The notes beneath the pieces were generated by a model that saw only the letters and a program-made list of their open reading frames with translations, had not been told where the DNA came from and ran no database searches. From the NCBI GenBank assembly GCA_046233115.1, contig JBJXHM010000005.1, forward strand, positions 124,001-188,000: a stretch of 64,000 nucleotides of DNA. Direction: 5' to 3'. Both the position numbers and the translations under genes were made by a program. Shown in pieces: positions 40,645-51,336 of this stretch; within the stretch, counting starts at the first letter, position 1; the number at the start of each line of letters is the position of its first letter. Source of the DNA: JACOMY01 sp046233115. Lineage in GTDB: Bacteria; Pseudomonadota; Alphaproteobacteria; Kiloniellales; JACOMY01.

Positions 40645-41846
40645 TGCTGTCCGTCGTCGAAGCGCGAAGCCGCATCCTGCAGGCCTTCCAGCCCCTGCCG
40701 CCAGAGACCCTGGCGGTGAACCAGGGCCTCGGCCGCGTCCTGGCGCGCCCGCTGGTGGCGCGCACCACCCAGCCGCCGGCCTCGGTCTCGGCCATGGACG
40801 GCTATGCCGTGCGCGGGGCGGACGTCGCCAGCCTGCCCTGCACGCTGACCGTGGTCGGCGAGGTTGCCGCCGGCGCCCTGCTCGACCGCGAGATCGGACC
40901 GGGCGAGGCTGCACGGATCTTCACCGGCGCGCCGCTGCCGCCCGGCAGCGACACCATCGTGATCCAGGAGAACGTGGAGCGCGAGGGCGACTCCATCGCG
41001 CTGACCGAAGCGACCGAGACCGGCCGCTACGTGCGCCCCAGGGGTCTCGACTTCCTGGAGGGCGAGACCGCCTTGCCGGAGGGACGGCGCCTCACCGCGC
41101 GCGCCCTGGGCTTGGCCGCGGCGATGGACCATCCCTGGCTCGCCGTGCATCGCCGGCCGCGCGTGGCCATTCTCGCCACCGGCGACGAGATCGTGCTGCC
41201 GGGCGACCCGCGCGGTCGCAGCCAGATCGTCAGCTCCAACGCCTACTCTCTCTCCGGGCTGGTCGAGGCGGAGGGCGGCCTGCCGGTCAACCTGGGCATC
41301 GCCCCCGACCGCAGCGACGCCCTGCAGGAGCTGGCGCGCGGTGCCGCCGGCTGCGACCTGCTGGTGACCACCGGCGGCGCCTCGGTCGGCAGCCACGACC
41401 TGGTGCGCAGTGCGCTGGGCGAGACCGGCCTCGACCTCGACTTCTGGAAGATCGCCATGCGGCCCGGCAAGCCGCTGCTGTTCGGCCGGCTCGGCGCCAC
41501 GCCGCTGCTGGGGCTGCCCGGCAACCCGGTCTCCACCCTGGTCTGCGGCCTGGTCTTCCTGCGCCCGATCCTGCGCCACCTGCAGGGCCTGCCGAGCCAG
41601 CCCGGGACGCTGACCGCGCGGCTCGGAGTCGACCTCGGCGCCAACGACCAGCGCGAGGACTATCTGCGCAGCCGGGTCGAGTGGTCGGAGAGCGGTGAGG
41701 CCACCGTCTTCCCCTTCGAGCGGCAGGACAGCTCCATGCTGGCGATCCTCTCGCAGGCCGATGCACTCGCCGTCCGCCCGCCCTTCGCGCCGCCGGCCAA
41801 GGCCGGTGAGGCCATCACCATCCTGCCACTGGACGGCGGTATATAG
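40644..41846 (+). CDS. moeA: Molybdopterin molybdenumtransferase
   Basis: A 400-residue enzyme that inserts molybdate into adenylated molybdopterin. It shows VSAMDGYAVRGADV, IFTGAPLPPGSDTIVIQENV, VAILATGDEIVLPG, TTGGASVGSHD and GLPGNPVSTLVCG. The start is the ATG in TGATG at the moaC stop. It is the last gene before the lexA promoter. Confidence 0.96.
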   Translation: MLSVVEARSRILQAFQPLPPETLAVNQGLGRVLARPLVARTTQPPASVSAMDGYAVRGADVASLPCTLTVVGEVAAGALLDREIGPGEAARIFTGAPLPPGSDTIVIQENVEREGDSIALTEATETGRYVRPRGLDFLEGETALPEGRRLTARALGLAAAMDHPWLAVHRRPRVAILATGDEIVLPGDPRGRSQIVSSNAYSLSGLVEAEGGLPVNLGIAPDRSDALQELARGAAGCDLLVTTGGASVGSHDLVRSALGETGLDLDFWKIAMRPGKPLLFGRLGATPLLGLPGNPVSTLVCGLVFLRPILRHLQGLPSQPGTLTARLGVDLGANDQREDYLRSRVEWSESGEATVFPFERQDSSMLAILSQADALAVRPPFAPPAKAGEAITILPLDGGI

Positions 41847-41892
41847 CGGTGCATTTCTCTCGTTAAAATTGAATCCGATTCGGTACCTTTCC

Positions 41893-41921
41893 TTGACAGG
41901 CGACAGGAACCAAAGTAGAAC
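41893..41921 (+). promoter_or_regulatory. lexA promoter with overlapping LexA (SOS) box
   Basis: TTGACA (41893-41898), 17 bases, then TAGAAC (41916-41921). An exact alphaproteobacterial SOS box GAAC-N7-GAAC spans 41907-41921 and covers the spacer end and the -10 element, 87 bases before lexA. LexA bound here would block RNA polymerase, giving autoregulation. Confidence 0.8.
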
Positions 41922-42008
41922 GATTCGCGTATTCGCATTTTGTTCTCGCCGGTTGCCGCTCGCTGCTGCACCCGGAGGGGAGCAGTCGAGAGCAAAGGAC
42001 ATCGGTTC

Positions 42009-42716
42009 ATGCTGACGCGCAAACAGCATCAGTTGCTTCTCTTCCTTCACAGCACCCTGGAGGAGCGCGGCGTCTCCCCCTCCTTCGACGAGATGAAGGA
42101 GGCGCTGGGTCTGCGCTCCAAGTCCGGAATACACCGGCTGATCTTGGCGCTGGAGGAGCGGCGCTTCATCCGCCGCCTGCCGAACCGCGCCCGCGCGATC
42201 GAGGTCTTGCGCCTGCCCGAGGACCTGAACCAGGAGCCCAAGCCGCGCGGCTTCTCGCCCAAGGTGATCCAGGGCGACTTCCGCGAGCCCGCGAGCGCCC
42301 CCCACATCGAGGACGAGGACCTGCCAGTCGGCGAGACCGTCCTGCTGCCGCTCTACGGCCGGATCGCCGCCGGTACGCCGATCGAGGCCCTGCGCGATCA
42401 CAGCACCACCATCGAGGTCCCTCCCTCCCTCCTGGCCCGCGGCGAGCACTATGCGCTGGAGGTCGAGGGCGATTCGATGATTGAGGCCGGCATCCACGAC
42501 GGCGACACGGTGATCATCAACCGCAGCGACACGGCCGACAACGGTTCCATCGTGGTGGCCCTGATCGACGACCACGAGGCGACCTTGAAGCGCCTGCGCC
42601 GCAAGGGCGGCGCCATCGCCCTGGAGCCGGCCAACAAGACTTACGAGACCCGCATCTTCCCGCCCGAGCGGGTGAAGATCCAGGGCCGGCTGATCGGTCT
42701 GCTACGGCGGTACTGA
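42009..42716 (+). CDS. lexA: LexA repressor, self-cleaving SOS regulator
   Basis: A 235-residue repressor. The N-terminal winged helix-turn-helix is MLTRKQHQLLLFLHSTLEER through GIHRLILALEERRFI. After a Pro-rich linker, the S24 peptidase half has the cleavage site Ala121-Gly122 in GRIAAGTP, nucleophile Ser156 in EGDSMIEAG and general base Lys194 in EATLKRLRRKG. RecA-stimulated self-cleavage would relieve SOS repression. ATG at 42009 matches the canonical N-terminus. Confidence 0.97.
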   Translation: MLTRKQHQLLLFLHSTLEERGVSPSFDEMKEALGLRSKSGIHRLILALEERRFIRRLPNRARAIEVLRLPEDLNQEPKPRGFSPKVIQGDFREPASAPHIEDEDLPVGETVLLPLYGRIAAGTPIEALRDHSTTIEVPPSLLARGEHYALEVEGDSMIEAGIHDGDTVIINRSDTADNGSIVVALIDDHEATLKRLRRKGGAIALEPANKTYETRIFPPERVKIQGRLIGLLRRY

Positions 42717-42837
42717 ATCGGATCGTGAGCAGACGGAAGCGCTGCGACGCTGGGCCGGAGTCGGAGCCAAGATCCTCTAGGCTGTTTCCAAGTCGTGCGC
42801 TAGCGTGCGTGGTGACCTCAGGAGCGAGATCGGCACT

Positions 42838-43251
42838 ATGACGCGCGAAGACATGACTTCTCTCATAAACCGGCTACACTGGATCTGGAATTCGCATGAC
42901 TATGCAGCGATACCGGATGTCTACAGCGAAGACTTCGTGGGCCACTGGTCAAAGAGCTATAGCCAGCCCCAGTCGTGCGGACATAGCGGAATTGAAGCGT
43001 TCCTAAGGGAAACGCTGACTGCCTTTCCCGATTGGCACGAGACCGTCGTCGACCTGATCATCGACGGCGACCGGATCGTCACCCGCTTCATGGCTACTGG
43101 CACCCATCAGGGTCTCTTGGGAGACCTGGAGCCGACCGGTAGACAGATCGAGGTCGAAGAGATCTCGATCTTTCGCGTGGCAGGGGGCAAGGTGGCTGAA
43201 CAGTGGGGCCTCGCCGATGATCTCGCCCTCCTCCGACAACTTGGACAGTGA
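42838..43251 (+). CDS. SnoaL-like/NTF2-fold protein (ester cyclase-like)
   Basis: A 137-residue small alpha+beta-barrel protein. Landmarks LHWIWNSHDYAAIPDVYSEDFVGH, GIEAFLRETLTAFPDWHETVVDLI, GDRIVTRFMATGTHQG and GGKVAEQWGLADDLALLRQLG match SnoaL-like polyketide-cyclase/ester-cyclase proteins. The Asp/His positions used by SnoaL for aldol chemistry are partly present; its actual role is unknown. ATG at 42838 is preferred to GTG at 42805. It stands alone between lexA and comEC. Confidence 0.8.
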   Translation: MTREDMTSLINRLHWIWNSHDYAAIPDVYSEDFVGHWSKSYSQPQSCGHSGIEAFLRETLTAFPDWHETVVDLIIDGDRIVTRFMATGTHQGLLGDLEPTGRQIEVEEISIFRVAGGKVAEQWGLADDLALLRQLGQ

Positions 43252-43312
43252 GCAAAGGTTGCACGTCCGAGTTCCAGCGGATCAGACTTGGCCTCGTCCA
43301 ACCGATCTGCCT

Positions 43313-45451
43313 TCAAGGAACGTAAACCTTCCGGCCGCTGCCTCGTGATGGGTTCCAAGGACGTACGCCCCGCCCCTCTTCAACCGAGGTGATGTCGATC
43401 TCCGGTGAGAGCCAGACCGCATGGGTGCCGTTGCGCCAGAAGTCGAAGCGGTCGAGGCGCCGCCCGCCGCGGAGGCAACCGCGCGGCAAGGGCGCCCACG
43501 AGATCAGCAGATCGACACCGCTGCAGTCCTCGACCAGGGCCTCGGCCGTCAGGGCCAGGGCAACCTCTCGGCTCTCCCGGCGGTAGCGGCAGCCGAGACT
43601 GTCGCAGGCGAGCCAGTCCAGGCCAGTCGGCCCACCCGGCGTCCAGGAGTGCGCCTCCTCCTGGGCCCGGCGCCGCAGCCAGACCTCGGCGGCAAAGCGC
43701 TCCACCCGGCTGCTGGAGAGCCAGAGGTCGCCCTCCGGCCCGCTCAGGCCGATCAGACGCATCTCGCCGTCGATCAGGATGTCCGGGGGGCGGTGGAAGG
43801 CCGGGCTCGCCGCGCCGGCCAGCAGCAGCGCCAAACCGGCGAGCCGCCAGGCACTACGCCAGAGACAGAGCCAGAGCCCACCCGCCGCCAGCGCAATGAG
43901 TCCCCAGAGCGGCATCGCCGGCAGGTCCACCGTGGCTCCCGGCCAGGCTGCGGCCTCGGTGGCGATCCAGTTCAGCGCCGAGAGACCCCAGCCAAGCGGC
44001 AGGAAGGCCAGCTCCTCCAGCCCCAGCGGCGTCAGCAGGTAGGCGACCAGGCACCAGGGCATGATCCAGAAGGCGGTCAGCGGCACAGCCGCCAGGTTGG
44101 CCGCGATGCCGTAGAGCGCCAGACGCTGGAAGTGATAGGCGGCGAAGGGTGCGGTCGCCAGCGAGGCGATCAGCGAACTCGCCAGGACGCCCAGCAGGTA
44201 GACCAGGAGACGCCGCTCCCAGGCCGTTTCCCGCTCCCACTCCGGCCGGCGCAGGCTCCAGGCCTCGTAGGCGGTGACCAGGGCTGTCACCGCGGCGAAG
44301 GAGAGCTGGAACGAGGCCGAGAGCAGGGTCTCCGGCGTCCAGGCCAGCACCAGCAGCGCGGCGAAGGCTACCAGCCGCAGCGAGATCGCGCGGCGGTCCA
44401 GCAGCACCGCGGCCAGCACCACCAGGGCCATGAAGCAGGCCCGCTGGGTCGGCACCGAGGCGCCGACCATCGGCAGGTAGAGCGGCAGCAGCAGGGCCGT
44501 GACCAGGGCCGCGACCTTCTTGATCGGCAGGGTCAGGGCCAGCCGCGGCCAGAGCGCCAGCAGGGCCCGAAGCGAAAAGAAGAAGATCCCGGCGATCAAG
44601 CCCACGTGCAGGCCCGAGATCGCCAGCAGGTGCGCCAGTCCGGAGCGTCGGTAGTCTTCCTGCAGGTCGCCTGAGATTCCTGAGCGCTGGCCGGTCAGCA
44701 GGGCCTCTGCCACCCCGGCCTGGTCCGGCGGCAGGCTGGCCCGAACCCGGCCGCCCAGAGAGTCGCGCAGGCGGGCCCAGAACAGCCGCCAGCCACCGAC
44801 CTCGGTCCCCGCCTCGACCGAGACTCCACCCAGGACGAAGCCGGTCGCGCCGATGCCGGCATAGAAGGCCTGGCGGCCGAAGTCGAAGCCGCCCGGCACC
44901 ACCGGCGGCGGTGGCGGCAGCAGGACCGCACGCAGCCGCACCCGATCGCCCGGCACCACGGCCAGCGGCACGCTACCGGCGACCCGCAGGCGGATCCGCC
45001 GTGGCAGACGGTCGGACGGCAGCGCCGCGATCGCGCTCGGCTGCAGCAGCAGGCGACTGTCCTTCGGTCGCCGCTCCAGCGCCAGGACCAGGCCTTCGAC
45101 GTTGGTCGGTCCAACCTCCTCGGTCAGCAGCGGCGCCGCCACCAACTCGGTGCGGAGCTGGGCGGCGCAGAAGCCGGCGGCGACGGCCAGGCCCAAGGCC
45201 AGCAGGTAGGCAGCGACCAGATGTGCACGCAGCCGCAGCAGGGCCAAGCCCAGGATGGCGAGCGGCAGCAGACCGCTCCACCAGGGCGGTTCGTGCGCTG
45301 CCAGGAAGTAGAACGCGACGCCCGAACCGAAGGCCACCGGCAGCCAGAGCAGCCAGCGTTCGCGCTCGGCCTCCACCAGCCCTTCCGCCCAGGCCAGGCC
45401 TCTGCCGCGGGCCCCTTCCCCGCCCCTGCTCCGGATCAGCGTCACCACCAT
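43313..45451 (-). CDS. ComEC/Rec2 family competence channel protein
   Basis: A 712-residue inner-membrane protein. An N-terminal hydrophobic section is followed by an OB-fold DUF4131-like part, then the competence domain core GLAHLLAISGLHVGLIAGIFFF and SVPTQRACFMALVVL with many membrane spans. The C-terminal soluble part is short (about 150 residues) and lacks the full metallo-beta-lactamase HxHxDH motif of ComEC from Bacillus. The protein carries single-stranded DNA inward during transformation. ATG at 45451 is used; only a TTG lies further upstream. It is divergent from gltX. Confidence 0.88.
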   Translation of the reverse strand: MVVTLIRSRGGEGARGRGLAWAEGLVEAERERWLLWLPVAFGSGVAFYFLAAHEPPWWSGLLPLAILGLALLRLRAHLVAAYLLALGLAVAAGFCAAQLRTELVAAPLLTEEVGPTNVEGLVLALERRPKDSRLLLQPSAIAALPSDRLPRRIRLRVAGSVPLAVVPGDRVRLRAVLLPPPPPVVPGGFDFGRQAFYAGIGATGFVLGGVSVEAGTEVGGWRLFWARLRDSLGGRVRASLPPDQAGVAEALLTGQRSGISGDLQEDYRRSGLAHLLAISGLHVGLIAGIFFFSLRALLALWPRLALTLPIKKVAALVTALLLPLYLPMVGASVPTQRACFMALVVLAAVLLDRRAISLRLVAFAALLVLAWTPETLLSASFQLSFAAVTALVTAYEAWSLRRPEWERETAWERRLLVYLLGVLASSLIASLATAPFAAYHFQRLALYGIAANLAAVPLTAFWIMPWCLVAYLLTPLGLEELAFLPLGWGLSALNWIATEAAAWPGATVDLPAMPLWGLIALAAGGLWLCLWRSAWRLAGLALLLAGAASPAFHRPPDILIDGEMRLIGLSGPEGDLWLSSSRVERFAAEVWLRRRAQEEAHSWTPGGPTGLDWLACDSLGCRYRRESREVALALTAEALVEDCSGVDLLISWAPLPRGCLRGGRRLDRFDFWRNGTHAVWLSPEIDITSVEEGRGVRPWNPSRGSGRKVYVP

Positions 45452-45596
45452 GACGCGGCAGTCTACTGCAGTTTTCGCCCGCGCCCATATCCAGCGACAG
45501 TGCGGCAGCTCTCCCCTGCGGCGTGGCAAAGCCGGGGAGGCCGTGCTAGACGAAGGCCCGCGTTCGCCGCGGCTTCATTCGACTGACAGGACTGCC

Positions 45597-47021
45597 ATGA
45601 CCCCCGTTACCCGCTTCGCGCCCTCGCCCACCGGTTTCCTGCACATCGGCGGCGCCCGCACGGCGCTGTTCAACCGCCTCTTCGCCCGCCATCACGGCGG
45701 CGTCTTCCGGCTGCGCATCGAGGACACCGACAAGGCCCGCTCCACGCCCGAAGCGATCGAGGCCATCATGGAGGGCCTGCGCTGGCTGGGCTTGAACTGG
45801 GACGAGGAGGTGGTGTTCCAGTCGGAGCGCGCCGAGCGCCACCGCGAGGTCGCGCTCCAGCTCCTGGCCGAGGGCAAGGCCTACCGCTGCTACGCCACGC
45901 CGGAAGAGCTGGCCGAGATGCGCGAGCGCGCTCGCGCCGAGGGCCGTCCGCCGGGCTATGACGGGCGCTGGCGCGACCGCGACCCGGCCGAAGCGCCCGA
46001 GGGCGTCCAGCCGGTGATCCGCTTCAAGGCGCCGCGCGAGGGCGAGCAGACCATCGACGACCTGGTGCAAGGCCGGGTCACGGTCGCCAACAAGCAGCTC
46101 GACGACATGATCATCCTGCGCAGCGACGGCAGCCCGACCTACATGCATTCCGTGGTGGTGGACGACCACGACATGGGAATCACCCACGTGATCCGCGGTG
46201 ACGACCACCTGACCAACGCCTTCCGCCAGCGCCAGCTCTTCGAGGCCATGGGCTGGCCGATTCCGGCCTTCGCCCACATCCCGCTGATCCACGGCGCCGA
46301 CGGCGCCAAGATGTCCAAGCGCCACGGCGCGCTGGCCATCGGCGCCTATCGCGACGAGGGCTACCTGCCGGAGGCACTGCGCAACTACCTGCTGCGCCTG
46401 GGCTGGGGCCACGGCGATGAAGAGATCATCTCCGACGAGCAGGCGGTAGCCTGGTTCGACATCGGCGATGTCGGTAAGAACCCGGCCCGCTTCGACTTCG
46501 TGAAGCTGGACAGCCTGAACGCGCACTACCTGCGTCAGCGCCCGGACGACGCGCTGGTCGCGCTGCTGGAGGCGCGCCGCACCGCCAGGGGCGAAGAGCC
46601 CTTCACCGCGCTGCAGGCCGAGCGCCTGCTGGCCGGGATGGCGAGTCTGAAACTGCGCGCCAAGCGCTTGGACGACCTGGAGGCAGCCGCCGGCGTCTAT
46701 CTGACCGAGGGTCTGCCGAGCTACGAGGAAGCGGCCGAAAAACTGCTGACTGCAGAGGCACTTGCGCACCTTGCCGGGTTACGCGCCCTGCTCGAGGCCA
46801 GCGGCTGGGACCGCGAGGAACTGGAAGCGACGACCCGGCAGTATGCCGAGGAGATCGCAGATCCGCCGCTGAAGCTGGGCAAGGTGGCACAGCCGCTGCG
46901 CGCCGCGGTCACCGGCTCCAAGGTCTCGCCGCCGATCTTTGAAGTGATGGAGATCCTGGGGCGCGAGAGCTGCCTGGAGCGCCTCGACTATTGCCTCTCT
47001 GATCGGAATAATTCTTTGTAA
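45597..47021 (+). CDS. gltX: Glutamate--tRNA ligase
   Basis: A 474-residue class I aminoacyl-tRNA synthetase. The HIGH motif appears as FAPSPTGFLHIGGARTALFN and the KMSKS motif as GAKMSKRHGALAI. The C-terminal helical anticodon-binding half ends EILGRESCLERLDYCL. There is no zinc-binding Cys cluster, as in many alphaproteobacterial forms. Alphaproteobacteria often have two GltX-type enzymes, one of which charges tRNA-Gln; this copy could be either. Confidence 0.96.
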   Translation: MTPVTRFAPSPTGFLHIGGARTALFNRLFARHHGGVFRLRIEDTDKARSTPEAIEAIMEGLRWLGLNWDEEVVFQSERAERHREVALQLLAEGKAYRCYATPEELAEMRERARAEGRPPGYDGRWRDRDPAEAPEGVQPVIRFKAPREGEQTIDDLVQGRVTVANKQLDDMIILRSDGSPTYMHSVVVDDHDMGITHVIRGDDHLTNAFRQRQLFEAMGWPIPAFAHIPLIHGADGAKMSKRHGALAIGAYRDEGYLPEALRNYLLRLGWGHGDEEIISDEQAVAWFDIGDVGKNPARFDFVKLDSLNAHYLRQRPDDALVALLEARRTARGEEPFTALQAERLLAGMASLKLRAKRLDDLEAAAGVYLTEGLPSYEEAAEKLLTAEALAHLAGLRALLEASGWDREELEATTRQYAEEIADPPLKLGKVAQPLRAAVTGSKVSPPIFEVMEILGRESCLERLDYCLSDRNNSL

Positions 47022-47046
47022 AACAAATCTCTACAAGGGGTAGTTA

Positions 47047-47102
47047 AGAGCGATTGCGCTGTGCGGAGTCTCCGCTTATGCTGCGCTGCGAAACTTCGCT
47101 CT
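47047..47102 (+). other. Possible folded leader upstream of gltA
   Basis: AGAGCGA (47047-47053) pairs with TCGCTCT (47096-47102), enclosing a perfect GCGGA-GTC-TCCGC hairpin (47063-47075). It lies between gltX and gltA, about 40 bases before the gltA start, and would be part of the gltA leader RNA. Confidence 0.35.
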
Positions 47103-47142
47103 CGACGGCCCCCCGTCGCCACGCATTGAGGGAGAAATGGGA

Positions 47143-48453
<1,311 letters not shown>

Positions 48454-48477
48454 AGCAAGATCAGAGCATCGATACAG

Positions 48478-48517
48478 AGGGGCGGGTCTGCCGACGCAGG
48501 CCCGCCCCTTTCCTTTT
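48478..48517 (+). terminator. Rho-independent terminator of gltA
   Basis: A 14-bp stem (48478-48491 with 48496-48509; one G-U) with a 4-base loop is followed by TTTCCTTTT. It starts 25 bases after the gltA stop and before the convergent lpxB end. Confidence 0.88.
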
Positions 48518-48545
48518 GCACCCCGCTCCCTATCGGACCTTGCCG

Positions 48546-49700
48546 CTACAGCAGTGCCAGAACGGCCTTGGCTGCTCGCTCGCTGGGCGGAGGGCCACCC
48601 TGCCCCAGCTTGCGGGCCGCCTCGAACCCGTCACGGATGACGCGTGCACGCTCCTCCGTCTCCTCGATCAGCGGCTTCAGGGTCTCGGCGATGCGGCGGG
48701 GATTGCAGTTGAACTGCAGGCATTCCGGCTGCACCAGGCGATCCAGCACCAGGCTGGCGATCGAGGCGAAGCGGAAGTTCACCAACAAGGGCACCATCAT
48801 GGCGCTCATCGGCGACAGGCGATAGGCCATCACCGCCGGCAGGCCGGCGACTGCCAGTTCGATCCCGACCGTGCCGGAGACCGCCATGGCCGCCCGCGAG
48901 GCGGCGAAGGCGGCGTACTTGTCCTCCTGCCCCAGCAGGACCCGGGCCGGCACTGGCCAGGACTTGGCCGCCCGCTCCACCTGCTCGGCCACGTTCGGCA
49001 CGGTCGGCACCAGCGCGGTCAGGCCGGGGTAGTCCCTGGCGAGCAGCCCCAGGGTCTCGCCGAAGATGGCGGCATGGCGCTCCACCTCGCCGCGGCGGCT
49101 GCCAGGCAGAACCGAGAGCAGCAGCCGGTCGTCCTCGATCTCCAGGCGCTGGCGCAGGACCCCGGGATCGACCGGCTGCGCCGCCGCCTCGACCGCCGGG
49201 TGGCCGATGAAGGCGCACTTCAGTCCGTGCACCTCGAAGTAAGGCGGCTCGAAGGGCAGCAGGCAGAGCAGCAGATCCAGGAACTCCGCGATGCGCTTGG
49301 CGCGCCCCTTCTTCCAGGCCCAGACCGAGGGCGCCACGTAGTGAACCAGCGGATAGCCCTGCCCCTTCAGCGCCTTGCTCACCTCCAGCGAGAACGAGGG
49401 CGAGTCGATCGAGAGAAAGAGGTCCGGCTTGGCCGCCAGCGCCGCCTCGCGGCAGTCGCGGATGCGGCGCAGCACGGTCGGGATGTGGCCGACCACCTCG
49501 AAGAAGCCCATCACCGCGATCTCGCGGATGTCGAACAGGCTCTTCAGGCCCTCAGCTTCCATCAATGGGCCACCGAGGCCTTGGAAACGCACGCGCCCTC
49601 CGGTCTCCCGCTTCAGCGCCGCCATCAGGCGCGCACCCAGGAGGTCGCCGGAGGGCTCGCCGGCGACGAGGAAGATCAAGGGACCGTCGGCTTGCGGCAT
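48546..49700 (-). CDS. lpxB: Lipid-A-disaccharide synthase
   Basis: A 384-residue GT19 glycosyltransferase that joins UDP-2,3-diacylglucosamine to lipid X. Typical are FLVAGEPSGDLLGARLMAAL at the start, APSVWAWKKGRAKRI, LLSVLPGSRRGEVERH and AMAVSGTVGIELAVAGLPAVMAYR. It is membrane-associated on the cytosolic side. It lies 3 bases after lpxI, completing the fabZ-lpxA-lpxI-lpxB run. Confidence 0.96.
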   Translation of the reverse strand: MPQADGPLIFLVAGEPSGDLLGARLMAALKRETGGRVRFQGLGGPLMEAEGLKSLFDIREIAVMGFFEVVGHIPTVLRRIRDCREAALAAKPDLFLSIDSPSFSLEVSKALKGQGYPLVHYVAPSVWAWKKGRAKRIAEFLDLLLCLLPFEPPYFEVHGLKCAFIGHPAVEAAAQPVDPGVLRQRLEIEDDRLLLSVLPGSRRGEVERHAAIFGETLGLLARDYPGLTALVPTVPNVAEQVERAAKSWPVPARVLLGQEDKYAAFAASRAAMAVSGTVGIELAVAGLPAVMAYRLSPMSAMMVPLLVNFRFASIASLVLDRLVQPECLQFNCNPRRIAETLKPLIEETEERARVIRDGFEAARKLGQGGPPPSERAAKAVLALL

Positions 49701-49703
49701 GGT

Positions 49704-50543
49704 CTAGTCTGACGGGCTTTCTTGTTTGTCGAACGCCATACCAATTAAGAACATCTTGTGCCGGTTGGCCAAGGCCACGGTCTTCCCGCGCTCGATCAGC
49801 AAGGCTGATCCAGCCTCCACCGCGATGCCGCGCAGGCCTGCGTCGGCCGCGTTCTCGACGGTGCGTGGGCCGATGGCCGGCAGGTCGGCGCGTTCCTCCT
49901 GGCCCGGCTTCTTGGTCTTCACCAGGACGCCGCCCTCGACCGGCCGTGCCAGGTCCTTGCAGCGCTTCAGCAGCGCGTCGGTGCCTTCGATCGCCTCGAC
50001 ACCCAGCACCAGGCCGTGCTGCACCACCACCGACTGGCCGACGTCGACCTTGCCCAGGGCGTGTGCCACATCGACGCCACGGCGGATGTCTTCCATCGCC
50101 GTCTCGTCCGGTGCGACTTGACTTAGCAGGCCTTCCTCGAAGACCAGTTCGCCCAGGATCTGCGGTACCGAGAGGAAGTTGAAACCACGTTCCTCGATGA
50201 AGCGGATGATCGCGCGCAGGATACCGTCATCGCCCATGGCGCGAAAGCCGACCTGGGCCAGGAACTTGGCCGCCATCCAGTCGGGCTTGATCTGGAGTAG
50301 CGAAGGGCGCCGGATGCCGCCGGCCATCACCAGGTCGCTGACCCCCTCAGCACGCAGCCGCTCCATGATCTTGCCGGCCGCACCCAGGTGGGTCAGCATC
50401 GAGGGGGCGGCGTCCAAGGTCTCCTGGTCGGTCTGCTCCACGAAACCGACGACGAAGCAGTCCCATCCCTTGGCCTTGGCGGCCGCGATGATCTCGCGCG
50501 GCAGCCCGCCCGAGCCGGCGATGACACCGAGCTTAGTGACCAT
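49704..50543 (-). CDS. lpxI: UDP-2,3-diacylglucosamine pyrophosphatase LpxI
   Basis: A 279-residue protein of the LpxI (former DUF1009) family, which hydrolyses UDP-2,3-diacylglucosamine to lipid X and replaces LpxH in alphaproteobacteria. Seen are LGVIAGSGGLPREIIAAAKAKG, DLVMAGGIRRPSL, GDDGILRAIIRFIEERGF and the late AGLRGIAVEAGSALLIERG. It overlaps the lpxA end by 11 bases. Confidence 0.95.
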   Translation of the reverse strand: MVTKLGVIAGSGGLPREIIAAAKAKGWDCFVVGFVEQTDQETLDAAPSMLTHLGAAGKIMERLRAEGVSDLVMAGGIRRPSLLQIKPDWMAAKFLAQVGFRAMGDDGILRAIIRFIEERGFNFLSVPQILGELVFEEGLLSQVAPDETAMEDIRRGVDVAHALGKVDVGQSVVVQHGLVLGVEAIEGTDALLKRCKDLARPVEGGVLVKTKKPGQEERADLPAIGPRTVENAADAGLRGIAVEAGSALLIERGKTVALANRHKMFLIGMAFDKQESPSD

Positions 50544-51336
50544 TCCGCTCCGTCGGCTGCATGAAGCCGTGCGCCGACTCCGCCTGCAGGAAGCCCAGGA
50601 AGGCCGCGGCCAGGGTGCCGTCCGTCGGCGCCTTGTCCAGCGATTTTAGCCGGTCGGCCAGATTGCCGGCGTTGCGGTCAAAGACGCTGTCGAAGAGTTT
50701 GCGCAGCTCCTCGATCTCGGTCCGATCGGTAGAAGCGCGCCGCAGGCCGACCATGTTGAGGCCGGTCAGCAGGCCGGGCCGACCCGAGACCAGCCCGAAG
50801 GGGATCACGTCCTGACGGATGCCGGCCATGCCGCCGATCATGGCGTTGCGGCCGATGCGCACGAACTGCTGTACCGCGCAGAGGCCGCCCAGGATGGCGT
50901 GGTCGCCGATTTCCACGTGCCCGGCCAGGGTCGCGTTGTTGGCGAGGATGACGCCGTTGCCGACGATGCAATCATGCGCCACGTGCGCGCCCACCATCAG
51001 GAGGCAGCCATCGCCCACCTTGGTCAGCATGCCGCCACCCTGTGTTCCAGGATTGATGGTGACATGCTCGCGGATCATGCAGCCCTTGCCGATCTCCAGC
51101 CGCGACTCCTCGCCGGCGTACTTCAGGTCCTGCGGGCGGTGGCCGATGGAGGCGAAGGGGAAGATCTGCGTGCCCGGGCCGATCTCAGTCCTGCCCTCGA
51201 CCACGATATGGCTGTGCAGCACCACGCCAGCCGCCAGCGACACAGCGGGGCCGACCACGCAGAAGGGCCCAATGCTACAGCTCTCGCCAATCTGGGCAGC
51301 CGGATCGACGATCGCCGTCGGATGGATGCTACTCAT
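50533..51336 (-). CDS. lpxA: Acyl-ACP--UDP-N-acetylglucosamine O-acyltransferase
   Basis: A 267-residue left-handed beta-helix acyltransferase, the first step of lipid A synthesis. Hexapeptide repeats run from IHPTAIVDPAAQIGESCSIG to about residue 190; the catalytic His lies in VGAHVAHDCIVGNG (about 125). The C-terminal helical part follows. Its ATG overlaps the fabZ stop as ATGA. Confidence 0.96.
   Translation of the reverse strand: MSSIHPTAIVDPAAQIGESCSIGPFCVVGPAVSLAAGVVLHSHIVVEGRTEIGPGTQIFPFASIGHRPQDLKYAGEESRLEIGKGCMIREHVTINPGTQGGGMLTKVGDGCLLMVGAHVAHDCIVGNGVILANNATLAGHVEIGDHAILGGLCAVQQFVRIGRNAMIGGMAGIRQDVIPFGLVSGRPGLLTGLNMVGLRRASTDRTEIEELRKLFDSVFDRNAGNLADRLKSLDKAPTDGTLAAAFLGFLQAESAHGFMQPTERNGH

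Noticed and set aside
41940..41953. Second LexA box (GTTC near GTTG) downstream of the main one
   Set aside because: Spacing is 6 instead of 7 and the second half-site is GTTG, so it does not fit the consensus.
40545..42575. 676-codon minus-strand frame opposite moeA and lexA
   Set aside because: It overlaps two well-supported genes and has shadow composition typical of GC-rich codon bias.
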